Source: JACQNR01 sp049515175 (GTDB taxonomy: Bacteria; Acidobacteriota; Terriglobia; UBA7540). From it: a DNA stretch of 41,976 nt. The stretch is from NCBI GenBank assembly GCA_049515175.1, contig JBEKUI010000007.1, forward strand, positions 1 through 41,976, given 5' to 3'. How positions within the stretch are numbered: position 1 is the first letter of the stretch; each line of letters starts with the position of its first letter. Below, one piece after another: positions 8,184 to 16,279 of this stretch. The position numbers were made by a program, and so were the translations under genes. The notes beneath the pieces are model-generated. The model was not told the DNA's origin. It did no database searches and saw only the letters and a program-made list of their open reading frames with translations.

Positions 8184-8212
8184 ATTTTATGCGCAGAAAT
8201 AATCGGAGTCAA
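8184..8212 (-). promoter_or_regulatory. Internal sigma70 promoter before the RHH-murD operon, with candidate operator
   Basis: On the minus strand TTGACT (8207-8212), a 17-base spacer and TAAAAT (8184-8189) match consensus 5/6 at each hexamer. Transcription should start near 8177, only about 9 bases before the RHH ATG, and there is no Shine-Dalgarno sequence, so the mRNA may be nearly leaderless. An inverted repeat with TGCG (8179-8182) and CGCA (8192-8195) arms brackets the -10 and could be the RHH operator. Confidence 0.65.
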
Positions 8213-8325
8213 TTGCTGAATGATGATTGTCGGTCGTGAAGGCCAACCGAGCCGCAGGGGCGGCAATGCCGCCAGGCCCTTCCCAGTCCATGCCCTGTCG
8301 TCGATCCTCAATCATCAATCTTCCA

Positions 8326-9456
8326 TTACCTTAATTTCAGCGTGGTCAGCGCAAACAGCGCAAAGACCAGCGCTGCAATCCAGAAGCGCGTGATGATCTT
8401 CGATTCCTTCCACCCCGAAAGCTCGAAATGGTGGTGCAGCGGCGCCATCTTGAAGATGCGTTTCCGGCGGATCTTGTAGGAGCCCACCTGCACGATGACC
8501 GAAAGCGCCTCGACCACGAAGATGCCGCCGATGAAGGGCAGGAGAAGCTCCTGCTTGATGAGCACGGACACGGTGGCGATGGCACCGCCCAGGGCGAGTG
8601 ATCCCACGTCGCCCATGAAGATCTCGGCGGGATAGGCGTTGTACCAGAGAAAGCCGAGGCTCGCCCCGACCATCGCGCCGCAGAAGATAGTCAGCTCAGC
8701 GACTCGCGGCAAGTGCTCGAGGTCGAGGTATTCCGCCAGCGTAGCGTGTCCGGCCACGTAAGTCAGCACGGTGAGCGCCGAGGCGCAGATAATCACGCAG
8801 CCGATCGCCAGGCCGTCCAGGCCGTCCGTCAGGTTGACGGCATTGGAGGATCCCACCAGAACGATAATCACAAAGATCAGGAACGGCAGAAACGCCAGCG
8901 GATACGTCCAGACGTTGTCGAGGAACGCGGTGATGAGGAACGACGGCCGGACGTGCTTGAAGAAAGGAAAAGTAAGATTCGTGGAATAGAGGCTGTGGGC
9001 GGAAAGGAAGACCAGAACGACGCCGAAGATAAAGCTCACCAGAATCTGGAGAAGGAACTTGCTGCGCGCGGTCAGACCCAGGTTATTCCGGTGGCGCACC
9101 TTTTGAAAATCATCCCAGAAGCCGATGCCCGCGAAGGCCAGGGTGACGGCGATGACCAACCAAACGAAAAGGTTGCGAAGATCCGCCCAGAGCAGCGTGG
9201 GGAGAACAATACAGAGCACGATCAGCACGCCGCCCATGGTGGGCGTGCCGGCTTTGGTGTGGTGAGACTGCGGGCCGTCCTCCCGGATGAACTGGCCAAT
9301 CTGAAACTCTCGCAGCTTGCGGATGAGCCACGGCCCGAGCACCAGCGCCAGAAACAGCGCCGTCAGACTGGCATAGGCGGTGCGAAAAGTGATGTACCGG
9401 AAAAGATTCAGGATCCGGAAGTGTTCGTGAAACGCCTGGTAGAGGAGATAGAACAT
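8326..9456 (-). CDS. mraY: Phospho-N-acetylmuramoyl-pentapeptide-transferase MraY
   Basis: Integral membrane enzyme that transfers phospho-MurNAc-pentapeptide to undecaprenyl phosphate, forming lipid I. The 376-residue length is slightly above the usual 360. About ten membrane segments are visible, with family signatures GTPTMGG in the first third, SNAVNLTDGLDGLA (Mg/nucleotide site), FMGDVGSLALGGAIA, and PLHHHFELSGWKE near the end. It starts at ATG 9456, nine bases after the murF stop. A gap of 157 bases with a promoter separates it from the RHH gene downstream. Confidence 0.97.
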   Translation of the reverse strand: MFYLLYQAFHEHFRILNLFRYITFRTAYASLTALFLALVLGPWLIRKLREFQIGQFIREDGPQSHHTKAGTPTMGGVLIVLCIVLPTLLWADLRNLFVWLVIAVTLAFAGIGFWDDFQKVRHRNNLGLTARSKFLLQILVSFIFGVVLVFLSAHSLYSTNLTFPFFKHVRPSFLITAFLDNVWTYPLAFLPFLIFVIIVLVGSSNAVNLTDGLDGLAIGCVIICASALTVLTYVAGHATLAEYLDLEHLPRVAELTIFCGAMVGASLGFLWYNAYPAEIFMGDVGSLALGGAIATVSVLIKQELLLPFIGGIFVVEALSVIVQVGSYKIRRKRIFKMAPLHHHFELSGWKESKIITRFWIAALVFALFALTTLKLR

Positions 9457-9465
9457 AACCCTTTC

Positions 9466-10890
9466 TCAGTCCGATGGTTCGCTCGCGCCACGCCCCACCG
9501 TGCCCGGGAAGGCCGCCTGGAGAAGCTCCACGGCCCTTTCCAGATGAACGCCGCGCGAGCCTTTCACCAATACGACATCGCCCGGTTGGAGGAGCGTGCG
9601 GCAGCACTCCGCGGCTTCCTCAAGAGTGGCAAAGAACCGGGCCCGCTCCGGCGGCAATCCGGCCTGTTGCGCGCCTTCGGCCATAAACTGCGCGTCGCCT
9701 TGCACGGCCATCAGCCAGTCCACCCCCGCCTCCTGGCACTTTCTCCCGACGGCCCGATGTAAATCGGGTGATGTAGCTCCAAGTTCCAGCATCTCACCTG
9801 CCACAACGAGGCGGCGTCGGGCATCGGGCCAATTTGCCAGTGTTTCCAGCATTTTCTCCATGGCCAGCGGGTTGGAGTTGTAGCAATCATTGATGAGGAC
9901 CGCGCCGTTGGAGAGTGTAAGAATTTCGCTGCGCTGCGCCAGGGGCGGAAGAGTTGCCAGCGCCTGCTGCGCCTCCGTCGCTGAGACTTCAAAGACACTG
10001 GCTGCGGCGAGGGCCGCCAGGGCATTCTGAACGTCGTGCCGGCCCGGTAGGGGCAGGCGATACTCTCCGGCGAGCGCCGGGCCCTCGACCCGGAAGACGG
10101 AGCCCCGCGAGCCGTCCAGCCGGCATTCGACGGCACGGAAATCCGCTCCCGGCTCGAAGCCGAAGGTCAGCGCGCGCCCCGAAAACCCCTGGGCAAAGTC
10201 CCTGACCCTCCAGTCATCATGGTTCAGGACGGCCGTCGCCCCGGCTGGGAGGTGGTCGATCAGTTCCTTCTTGGCCCTCGCGATGGCATCAACCGAATCA
10301 AAGAACTGCAAATGCACGGGGGCCACGTTGGTAACGACGCCGACCTGCGGCTCGGCGATACGCGCGAGCAAGGCGATCTCTCCCGCGGCGGACATGGCGA
10401 GTTCAGCCACGACGGCTTCATGCGCGGGCTCGAGCCCCAGCAAGGTGAGCGGTAGACCGTAGTGATTGTTCAGATTTCCCTGCGACTTGAGGACGCGGAG
10501 GCGCCGAGCGAGAATCGCCGCGGCCATCTCCTTGGTGGTCGATTTTCCCGTGCTGCCGGTGATTGCAACCACCGTCTTACCCCATTTTACCCGCACGGAG
10601 TGCGCCAGGCGCTGCAGCGCCGCCGTGGTGTCGGAGACCGCCAAAAGCGACGCTCGCAGCGCCCCGGAGGCCGCTCCCCAGAACGATTGCTCCACGACCG
10701 CACCGGCCGCGCCGCGTGCGATGACCTCCGCCACGAAGCTGTGTCCGTCAAAGCGCGGTCCGCGAATCGCAAAGAAAAGCTGGCCAGCAACGAGCGTGCG
10801 CGAATCGATCGAATAGCCGAGCGCCGTGCGCTCCGGTGACGGGCTGGAGGTTTCCAGCATCGCCGCGATCTCACCCATGGTCAGCTTCAT
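9466..10890 (-). CDS. murF: UDP-N-acetylmuramoyl-tripeptide--D-alanyl-D-alanine ligase MurF
   Basis: ATP-dependent ligase that adds D-Ala-D-Ala to complete the UDP-MurNAc-pentapeptide. The 474-residue length is normal. An N-terminal UDP-binding domain (SIDSRTLVAGQLFFAIRG) is followed by the P-loop GSTGKSTTKEM, the motif NLNNHYGLPLTLL, LINDCYNSNPLAMEKML, and a C-terminal domain ending LVKGSRGVHLERAV. It starts at ATG 10890 and follows the murE stop by 46 bases. Confidence 0.96.
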   Translation of the reverse strand: MKLTMGEIAAMLETSSPSPERTALGYSIDSRTLVAGQLFFAIRGPRFDGHSFVAEVIARGAAGAVVEQSFWGAASGALRASLLAVSDTTAALQRLAHSVRVKWGKTVVAITGSTGKSTTKEMAAAILARRLRVLKSQGNLNNHYGLPLTLLGLEPAHEAVVAELAMSAAGEIALLARIAEPQVGVVTNVAPVHLQFFDSVDAIARAKKELIDHLPAGATAVLNHDDWRVRDFAQGFSGRALTFGFEPGADFRAVECRLDGSRGSVFRVEGPALAGEYRLPLPGRHDVQNALAALAAASVFEVSATEAQQALATLPPLAQRSEILTLSNGAVLINDCYNSNPLAMEKMLETLANWPDARRRLVVAGEMLELGATSPDLHRAVGRKCQEAGVDWLMAVQGDAQFMAEGAQQAGLPPERARFFATLEEAAECCRTLLQPGDVVLVKGSRGVHLERAVELLQAAFPGTVGRGASEPSD

Positions 10891-10936
10891 GACTTTCGCC
10901 GCACGAGCCTTTGCTCCGGCCTGCTAGCGGGCCGCC

Positions 10937-12439
10937 TCACCGTCCGTTCGACTTTCTGCCATTCCTCGGGGTTTTGTACCCCAGTTCGCGCAATACCTTG
11001 CGTGCCGCTTCGCGGTCATCGAACGGGACCGTCTGGTCCTTCAGAATCTGGTAGGTTTCGTGCCCTTTTCCCGCCAGAACGACGACGTCGCCCTCACGCG
11101 CCTCGGAGAGGGCCCTGCGGATGGCCGCCTCGCGGTCCACTTCGGCAAGGTACGGCCGGCCGGTTCGCTGCAGGCCCACCAAGGCATCGTTCATGATGGC
11201 GACGGGGTCCTCGCTGCGAGGATTGTCGGAGGTCAGCACGACGAAGTCAGCAAGCTTTCCGGCCGCCTCGCCCATGAGCGGTCGTTTGGTGCGGTCGCGG
11301 TCGCCACCACAGCCGAAGAGGACGATCAGCCGGTCGTGGGCGAGCTCGCGTGCGGTTTTCAAAACATTCTGCAGGGCGTCATCCGTGTGAGCGTAATCCA
11401 CGACGACCAGAAAGGGCTGGCCTTCGTCGATCCGCTCAAACCGGCCCGGCACCGCCTTGAGCTGGGCAATTCCGGCTCGAACCTGGTCGGCGGCAATTCC
11501 CAGGCCGAGCGAAGTGGCAACCGCCGCCAGGATATTGGCGAGATTGGCCCGCCCGATGAGCGGTGATTCGACCTCCACTTTTCCCTCGGGGGTGGCGAGG
11601 GTCGTCCGAAGGCCGCTGGGACTCTGTTCGAATTGCGTGGGCTTCACCTGCGCGTTGCCGTTAAAGCCGTAGGTGATCCGCCGCCGGTTGGGGACTTCGA
11701 GCAGCTTCTCGCCCCACGGATCGCTCACGTTGATCACCGCCAGCTCCGGCGGGGGAGTCCCCAGGCCCTCAAACAACCTCCGTTTGGCCGCGAAGTAGTT
11801 GTCGAAGTCGTGATGGTAGTCCAGATGATCGCGCGTGAGGTTGGTGAAGACCGCCGCCTGGAACGGGAAACCCCAGAGGCGTTCCTGGGCGAGGGCGTGA
11901 GAGGAAGCCTCCAGCACGGCGGCTTGGCCGCCGCTTCTTGCGAGCTCCCCAAAATAGGTCAGGAGGTCGAGCGACTCCGGCGTGGTATTGCCAGCGGTGA
12001 GGGTGTGACCGCCCCAGCGGTATTCGATGGTGCCGAAAAGCCCGGCCGAAATGCCTGCCGCGCGGAAGACGCTTTCCATCAGGAAGGCCGTCGTCGTCTT
12101 GCCATTGGTTCCGGTGATGCCGACCAGCCGCAGCCTGGAATCGGGATTCCCGAGAAAGGTCCGTGCCGCATCGGAAAGCGCGCGACGAATCTTCGCCACA
12201 CGGATCCAGTGCGAGGCGAGGTCGGGCGGCGCCGGGCGCTCACTGACGATGGCAACGGCGCCGCGATCCAGCGCTGCGCCGACGAACTGGTGGCCGTCGG
12301 CCTTCTCACCCTGGATGGCAAAAAAGAGGGTCCCCCGCTCCACGCGGCGGGAATCATAGGCAAGCGACGTTATTTCGAGGGCAGGACTGGCGCCGCAATC
12401 GAGCGTCGGCACTCCTCGAAGGAGTTCCCCCAACTTCAT
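10937..12439 (-). CDS. murE: UDP-MurNAc-L-alanyl-D-glutamate--2,6-diaminopimelate ligase MurE
   Basis: Ligase that adds the third stem-peptide residue. The P-loop GTNGKTT is at 110-116, with NLTRDHLDYHHDF further on. DNPR at 405-408 (SDNPRSEDP) is the motif that marks meso-diaminopimelate specificity rather than lysine, so the wall should be of the mDAP type. The 500-residue length is normal. The start ATG 12439 lies 140 bases downstream of the ftsI stop, across a hairpin-forming repeat region. Confidence 0.97.
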   Translation of the reverse strand: MKLGELLRGVPTLDCGASPALEITSLAYDSRRVERGTLFFAIQGEKADGHQFVGAALDRGAVAIVSERPAPPDLASHWIRVAKIRRALSDAARTFLGNPDSRLRLVGITGTNGKTTTAFLMESVFRAAGISAGLFGTIEYRWGGHTLTAGNTTPESLDLLTYFGELARSGGQAAVLEASSHALAQERLWGFPFQAAVFTNLTRDHLDYHHDFDNYFAAKRRLFEGLGTPPPELAVINVSDPWGEKLLEVPNRRRITYGFNGNAQVKPTQFEQSPSGLRTTLATPEGKVEVESPLIGRANLANILAAVATSLGLGIAADQVRAGIAQLKAVPGRFERIDEGQPFLVVVDYAHTDDALQNVLKTARELAHDRLIVLFGCGGDRDRTKRPLMGEAAGKLADFVVLTSDNPRSEDPVAIMNDALVGLQRTGRPYLAEVDREAAIRRALSEAREGDVVVLAGKGHETYQILKDQTVPFDDREAARKVLRELGYKTPRNGRKSNGR

Positions 12440-12470
12440 CGTACACTCGCATTATACCGCTACGGCCTCT

Positions 12471-12568
12471 TCCGTTATCCGTGATCCGTCGTCCTACGCG
12501 ACTGACTTCGGTCGTTCAACGGTGTCCGAGTTGTTTGTGCGTCGGACAACGGATCACGAATAACGGCG
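12471..12568. repeat. Imperfect inverted repeat built of heptads, between ftsI and murE
   Basis: An 18-base left arm (12472-12489) made of TCCGTTA/TCCGTGA-type 7-mers pairs with a right arm at 12549-12566 with a single mismatch, enclosing a loop of about 60 bases. In mRNA this would fold into a strong stem-loop between ftsI and murE. There is no T-run, so read-through or processing is more likely than termination. Confidence 0.75.
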
Positions 12569-12579
12569 CAGCCGGGCGC

Positions 12580-14652
12580 TTAGCGCGCGAACCGCACCCA
12601 CACTTTTGAGCCGGCGGGCACTTGCGCCCGTGCCGGCGGCATCTGATCCTCGGCGAGGCCGGAACCCCGAATATGGAGGTCCAGCCCAAGTTCCTGGCAC
12701 TCTTCGGCCACCTGGCGAAGCGTCTTGCCGGCCAAGTCCGGCACGACGACCATCGGGCCGTCATCCAGCGTCATGGTGGCTTCGGACACGGGAGATGGCA
12801 GTGCGGCCGAGGCATAGGAAACCGGTCGAACGGGTGAGGTGGCTTCCCCGGTGAATCCAGACCTTAAGGAAGGGAATCCCGCCCGATCCCCGCGTGTCTG
12901 GCGCGGAGACCCAGCAGGTGCGGACGAAGCAACCTGCGGCAATGGGGAAGGGTTGTCGTGCGGCACATTTAGATAACCCAGAGTCTGCTCTGCGATGGAT
13001 CTGAACACCGGAGCCGCCACCTCACGCCCGTAGATCGCTCCTACCGGTGAGTCGATGACCACCAGAATGGTCACCGCCGGATTCTTAACAGGAGCAAACC
13101 CGACAAAAGAAGCAACGTAATGCGTCTTGGAATATGAACCGGATGAGTCAATCTTTTGCCCCGTGCCGGTCTTCCCCGCCGCCGTGTACCCGGCCGGCTG
13201 GGCCAGCGTGCCCGTGCCGTTTTCGACGACGTCAGCGAGGATCTCGCGCATTTGCGCCGCCGTGCGCGCGCTTACCACCCGCCGCCCGGAACCCGCCACG
13301 ATCTCTCCCTGACGCTCCCCCTGAACGACCTCCCGCACCACGCGCGGCGGGTAGAGGATGCCGCCGTTAGCAATCGCCGAATAGGCCGAGGTGATCTGTA
13401 AGGCGGTCACGCCGATCTCCTGGCCCATGGAAATCTCGCCAATCGAGATGCCTGACCAGTGCGACGGCGAACGCAGCAGACCGCGTTCTTCGCCGGGCAG
13501 ATCAATGCCCGCTTCCTCGCCAAAGCCGAAAGCTTTGACGTAGCGGTACAGGCGGTCCTGCCCCAGGCGCAGGCCAAGCTTGATCGCGCCTACATCACTC
13601 GACTTCGCCATGACCTGGCGGACCGTCAAATCGCCGAGCGGCTCGTGGTCGTGAATCGTGTGCCCGAACAGGGTGATGCTGCCGTACTGACAGTTGATGA
13701 CTTCGTCGGGCCGGGTAAGATTCTCTTCCAGCGCCGCGGCCACGGTGACGAGCTTGAAGGTCGAGCCCGGCTCGAACACCCAGGACACGGCGCGGTTGAT
13801 GCGCGCCTCGGGGTCGCTCTTGCCGAACTCGTTGGGGTTGAAGTAGGGGTAGCTCGCCATGGCCAGGATTTCGCCCGTCTGGGGGCTCTGAACTACGACC
13901 GTGCCGCTACCCATCTGCCATTTCGCCGCCGCCTCGCTCAGGGCTTTCTCGGCGATGTACTGGATGTTCTGGTCGAGGGTGAGCACCACGCTCTTGCCCG
14001 GGCGCCCTTCGCGCGCCGTGGAGGCGAACGACTGGCGCCGCGCATCCGCCGCCACCAGGACTCGTCCGGGGGTCCCCTTGATGTCGTCATTGAAGCGGTA
14101 TTCGAGCCCGCCCAACCCGTTGTCGTCGAGCCCCACGTAGCCCATCACCTGGGCGGCGAGGTCACCCTTGGGGTAGAACCGCTTCATCTCTTTCTGGAAA
14201 TAGACCCCTTTCAGGTTCAGGTCGCGAGTGCGTGCCGCTTCCTCGTTGGAAACCTTGCGCTTCACCCAGCAAAACGACTTGAAGGTCTGGAAACGCCCGA
14301 CCAGATCGCCCTTCTCGACACCCAGGGTGGAAGCGAGCAGTCCGGCCGCCATCTCTGGATTGGGAATCTCGCTCGGAACAGCAAAGATGGAATCGACCGC
14401 CAGGCTCATGGCCAGAGGCTGTAATTGTCGGTCGTAGATCGTACCGCGCTTGGGAGCGACTTCAATCGTGCGCTGCTGCTGGCGCTCCCCGCGCGCCGCC
14501 AGGTCGACGTATTGAATGATTTGCAGGTGGTAGAGGCGGCCGGCGAGGACGAGCATCCAAGCGGCCAGGATTCCACCCAGCACGAGCCCTCGCGTCAGCG
14601 TCACTCTTGGGACGCTCGCGGCAGGCCGCGTTGGGGTCGGGCGTGAGAGCAT
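12580..14652 (-). CDS. ftsI: Class B penicillin-binding protein FtsI/PBP2-like septal transpeptidase with PASTA domain
   Basis: Septal DD-transpeptidase that works with FtsW. One N-terminal membrane anchor (about 21-43) is followed by a PBP dimer domain (about 60-200) and the transpeptidase domain. The active-site Ser is in STFK (297-300), the second motif reads SSD (351-353, where many FtsI have SSN), and the third is KTG (494-496). One PASTA domain ends the protein (about 633-690). The 690-residue length fits the PASTA-bearing FtsI/SpoVD type. The start ATG 14652 directly abuts the ftsL stop. Confidence 0.95.
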   Translation of the reverse strand: MLSRPTPTRPAASVPRVTLTRGLVLGGILAAWMLVLAGRLYHLQIIQYVDLAARGERQQQRTIEVAPKRGTIYDRQLQPLAMSLAVDSIFAVPSEIPNPEMAAGLLASTLGVEKGDLVGRFQTFKSFCWVKRKVSNEEAARTRDLNLKGVYFQKEMKRFYPKGDLAAQVMGYVGLDDNGLGGLEYRFNDDIKGTPGRVLVAADARRQSFASTAREGRPGKSVVLTLDQNIQYIAEKALSEAAAKWQMGSGTVVVQSPQTGEILAMASYPYFNPNEFGKSDPEARINRAVSWVFEPGSTFKLVTVAAALEENLTRPDEVINCQYGSITLFGHTIHDHEPLGDLTVRQVMAKSSDVGAIKLGLRLGQDRLYRYVKAFGFGEEAGIDLPGEERGLLRSPSHWSGISIGEISMGQEIGVTALQITSAYSAIANGGILYPPRVVREVVQGERQGEIVAGSGRRVVSARTAAQMREILADVVENGTGTLAQPAGYTAAGKTGTGQKIDSSGSYSKTHYVASFVGFAPVKNPAVTILVVIDSPVGAIYGREVAAPVFRSIAEQTLGYLNVPHDNPSPLPQVASSAPAGSPRQTRGDRAGFPSLRSGFTGEATSPVRPVSYASAALPSPVSEATMTLDDGPMVVVPDLAGKTLRQVAEECQELGLDLHIRGSGLAEDQMPPARAQVPAGSKVWVRFAR

Positions 14653-15147
14653 CTACGGCTCACGAGGAAGATCGTTGCTGGCCGGAAGGTTGCGAGCGAA
14701 CTCCGCGCTGCTCGCCTCGGCAGCCGGCGCCGCACCTTCCAGCCGGATTACCTGTTGCGGCTGCGGGAGGGAGAGACCGAGGTCCCGCCGCGCCAGGGTG
14801 TCGATGCGCTGTGGATCCGCCAACGAGGCGCGTTCGAGCGCCAGCTGGCGGTTCCATTCTTCCAGCGCTGCCTGCTGCGCGCGGACCCCTTCAAGCTGAT
14901 AACCGACCCGCACAAAGACGAAACTCTGCCAAGCGACAACGAGCACAAAAAGAAAAACCAGTACGCCCAATCCGAGCAGACAGAAACATTCACGGCGCGT
15001 CTCCCCGTCCACTTCCCGCCGCAAGCGGGAGTTGTCAATGGGTTTCAGGTAATACACGTCCGGCAATGACGCCCGACCGCCCACGCGTTCCGCGCTGAGC
15101 TTTCGGGTCCGTTTCAGTCTGGGAAGTGCTACGGCTGCTGTGGCCAT
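14653..15147 (-). CDS. ftsL: Cell division protein FtsL
   Basis: Small bitopic divisome protein of 164 residues. A basic cytoplasmic N-terminus includes YYLKPIDNSRLRREVD (32-47), one membrane helix lies at about 56-77, and an extracytoplasmic coiled coil rich in Gln, Glu and Leu covers about 80-125. It ends in an Ala/Pro-rich tail. FtsL diverges fast in sequence, so the call rests on size, topology and its place between rsmH and ftsI. It starts at ATG 15147. Confidence 0.88.
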   Translation of the reverse strand: MATAAVALPRLKRTRKLSAERVGGRASLPDVYYLKPIDNSRLRREVDGETRRECFCLLGLGVLVFLFVLVVAWQSFVFVRVGYQLEGVRAQQAALEEWNRQLALERASLADPQRIDTLARRDLGLSLPQPQQVIRLEGAAPAAEASSAEFARNLPASNDLPREP

Positions 15148-15246
15148 GTTTCGGGGTTCGGATTTCGGATTTCGGGATTCGCGGTCATGCTCGGGGTCCA
15201 GAATGGTCTTTCCCGAACCCCGAATCCCGAAACCCTAGTCCCGGTT
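15148..15246. repeat. Facing heptad arrays between rsmH and ftsL
   Basis: A left array at 15149-15183 (TTTCGGG, GTTCGGA, TTTCGGA units) faces a right array at 15212-15246 (CCCGAAC, CCCGAAT, CCCGAAA units). The two are near reverse complements and can form a long imperfect hairpin. The rsmH TAG stop (15235-15237) lies in the unit CCCTAGT. Confidence 0.88.
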
Positions 15247-16200
15247 TTTTTCTGCGGCCCGCAGCTTGGCGCTGCGCGACCGCGGGTTCAATGAGATTTC
15301 CGCCTCGGTCGGGCGGACGACTTTCTTGGTCAATATCCGGGCGCGGCCTGCCCGCTGCCAGGATTGAAACGCCTGCTTCACCGGCCGGTCTTCCAGCGAA
15401 TGAAAGCTCAGGACGACCAACCGGCCCCCAGGAGCGAGAACGCTCAACACCTTACCCAGAAAGGCATTGAGGTTCTCGAGTTCGCGATTCACGGCGAGGC
15501 GCAGCGCCATAAACGTGCGCGTCGCCGGATGAAGATGGTGAAGGCCCGACCGGGAGGGGATAGCTCGCGTCACCACCTGCGCCAGTTCGGTGGTTGTACG
15601 AATCGGACGGGCCTTCATAAGGGCTCGCGCTATGCGGCGCGAGTGGCGCTCTTCCCCAAGACCGTAAATAAGATCAGCCAGGTCACGCTCAGAACCGTAA
15701 TTCACAATCGCTTCTGCCGTCGTTTCGCTCTGCGGGTCCATGCGCATATCGAGCGGGCCTGGCAAACTGAAACTGAATCCTCGAGAGGCATCCTTAAGCT
15801 GCATCGAGCTCAAGCCGAGATCGGCCATTACGCCATCCGCGGGCGGCAAGCCGCTCGCCACGTGCAGCGCATCGATCTCCGCGAAGTTGCCATGCATCGC
15901 GATCAGCCTCTCCCCGAAAGATCGCAAGCGCTCGCGCGCGAGGGCCAGGGCTGTGGGGTCGCAGTCGATCCCCAGGAGCCTTCCCCGGCCCTGCCGGAGT
16001 GCGTGGAGGATTCCGTCGGAATGCCCTCCTGCACCGAGCGTCGCGTCGATATAGAAGCCATCGGGTCGTACATCCAGAAATTCCAGAGTTTCCCGAAGTA
16101 ATACCGGAACGTGTCTTTCACGGACCTCGGACTCGGAAGCCCGGGATTCCGGGTTCTGGATTCGGGTTTCGGGTTGTCCGAAGTCTTCGTCATCTCTCAC
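15235..16200 (-). CDS. rsmH: 16S rRNA (cytosine(1402)-N(4))-methyltransferase RsmH (MraW)
   Basis: SAM-dependent methyltransferase of 16S rRNA C1402. The family signatures are HVPVLLRETLEFL (about 30-42), SAM-binding DATLGAGGHSDGIL, MADLGLSSMQLKDASRGFSF, and C-terminal LVVLSFHSLEDRPVKQAF. The only in-frame start is GTG 16200. The first 29 residues, before the conserved HVPVLL block, are encoded by a heptad-repeat array (16121-16183) and have no counterpart in normal RsmH. It sits between mraZ and ftsL. Confidence 0.95.
   Translation of the reverse strand: MRDDEDFGQPETRIQNPESRASESEVRERHVPVLLRETLEFLDVRPDGFYIDATLGAGGHSDGILHALRQGRGRLLGIDCDPTALALARERLRSFGERLIAMHGNFAEIDALHVASGLPPADGVMADLGLSSMQLKDASRGFSFSLPGPLDMRMDPQSETTAEAIVNYGSERDLADLIYGLGEERHSRRIARALMKARPIRTTTELAQVVTRAIPSRSGLHHLHPATRTFMALRLAVNRELENLNAFLGKVLSVLAPGGRLVVLSFHSLEDRPVKQAFQSWQRAGRARILTKKVVRPTEAEISLNPRSRSAKLRAAEKNRD
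16121..16183. repeat. Heptad repeat array translated as the RsmH N-terminus
   Basis: Nine 7-mers in one phase (CGGGATT, CCGGGTT, CTGGATT, CGGGTTT and relatives) cover the first codons of rsmH. On the minus strand they encode a Pro/Glu/Ser/Arg-rich leader including PETRIQNPESR. The words match those of the gap downstream of rsmH. Confidence 0.85.
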
Positions 16201-16210
16201 CGTCTTCCAA

Positions 16211-16279
16211 ACCCAATCCTGAATTCACTGCCCCAATCCGAAATCCCCAATCCCAAATCGCCTTTCCCCAGTCCCTAAA
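16211..16279. repeat. Heptad repeat array between mraZ and rsmH
   Basis: About ten units in one phase, with words such as CCCCAAT, CCGAAAT, CCCAAAT and CCCCAGT, fill most of the 74-base gap. The mraZ stop (16275-16277) is in the unit CCCTAAA, and the last MraZ codons continue the pattern. CCCCAAT-type words are those of the heptanucleotide STRR repeats of heterocystous cyanobacteria. Confidence 0.85.
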
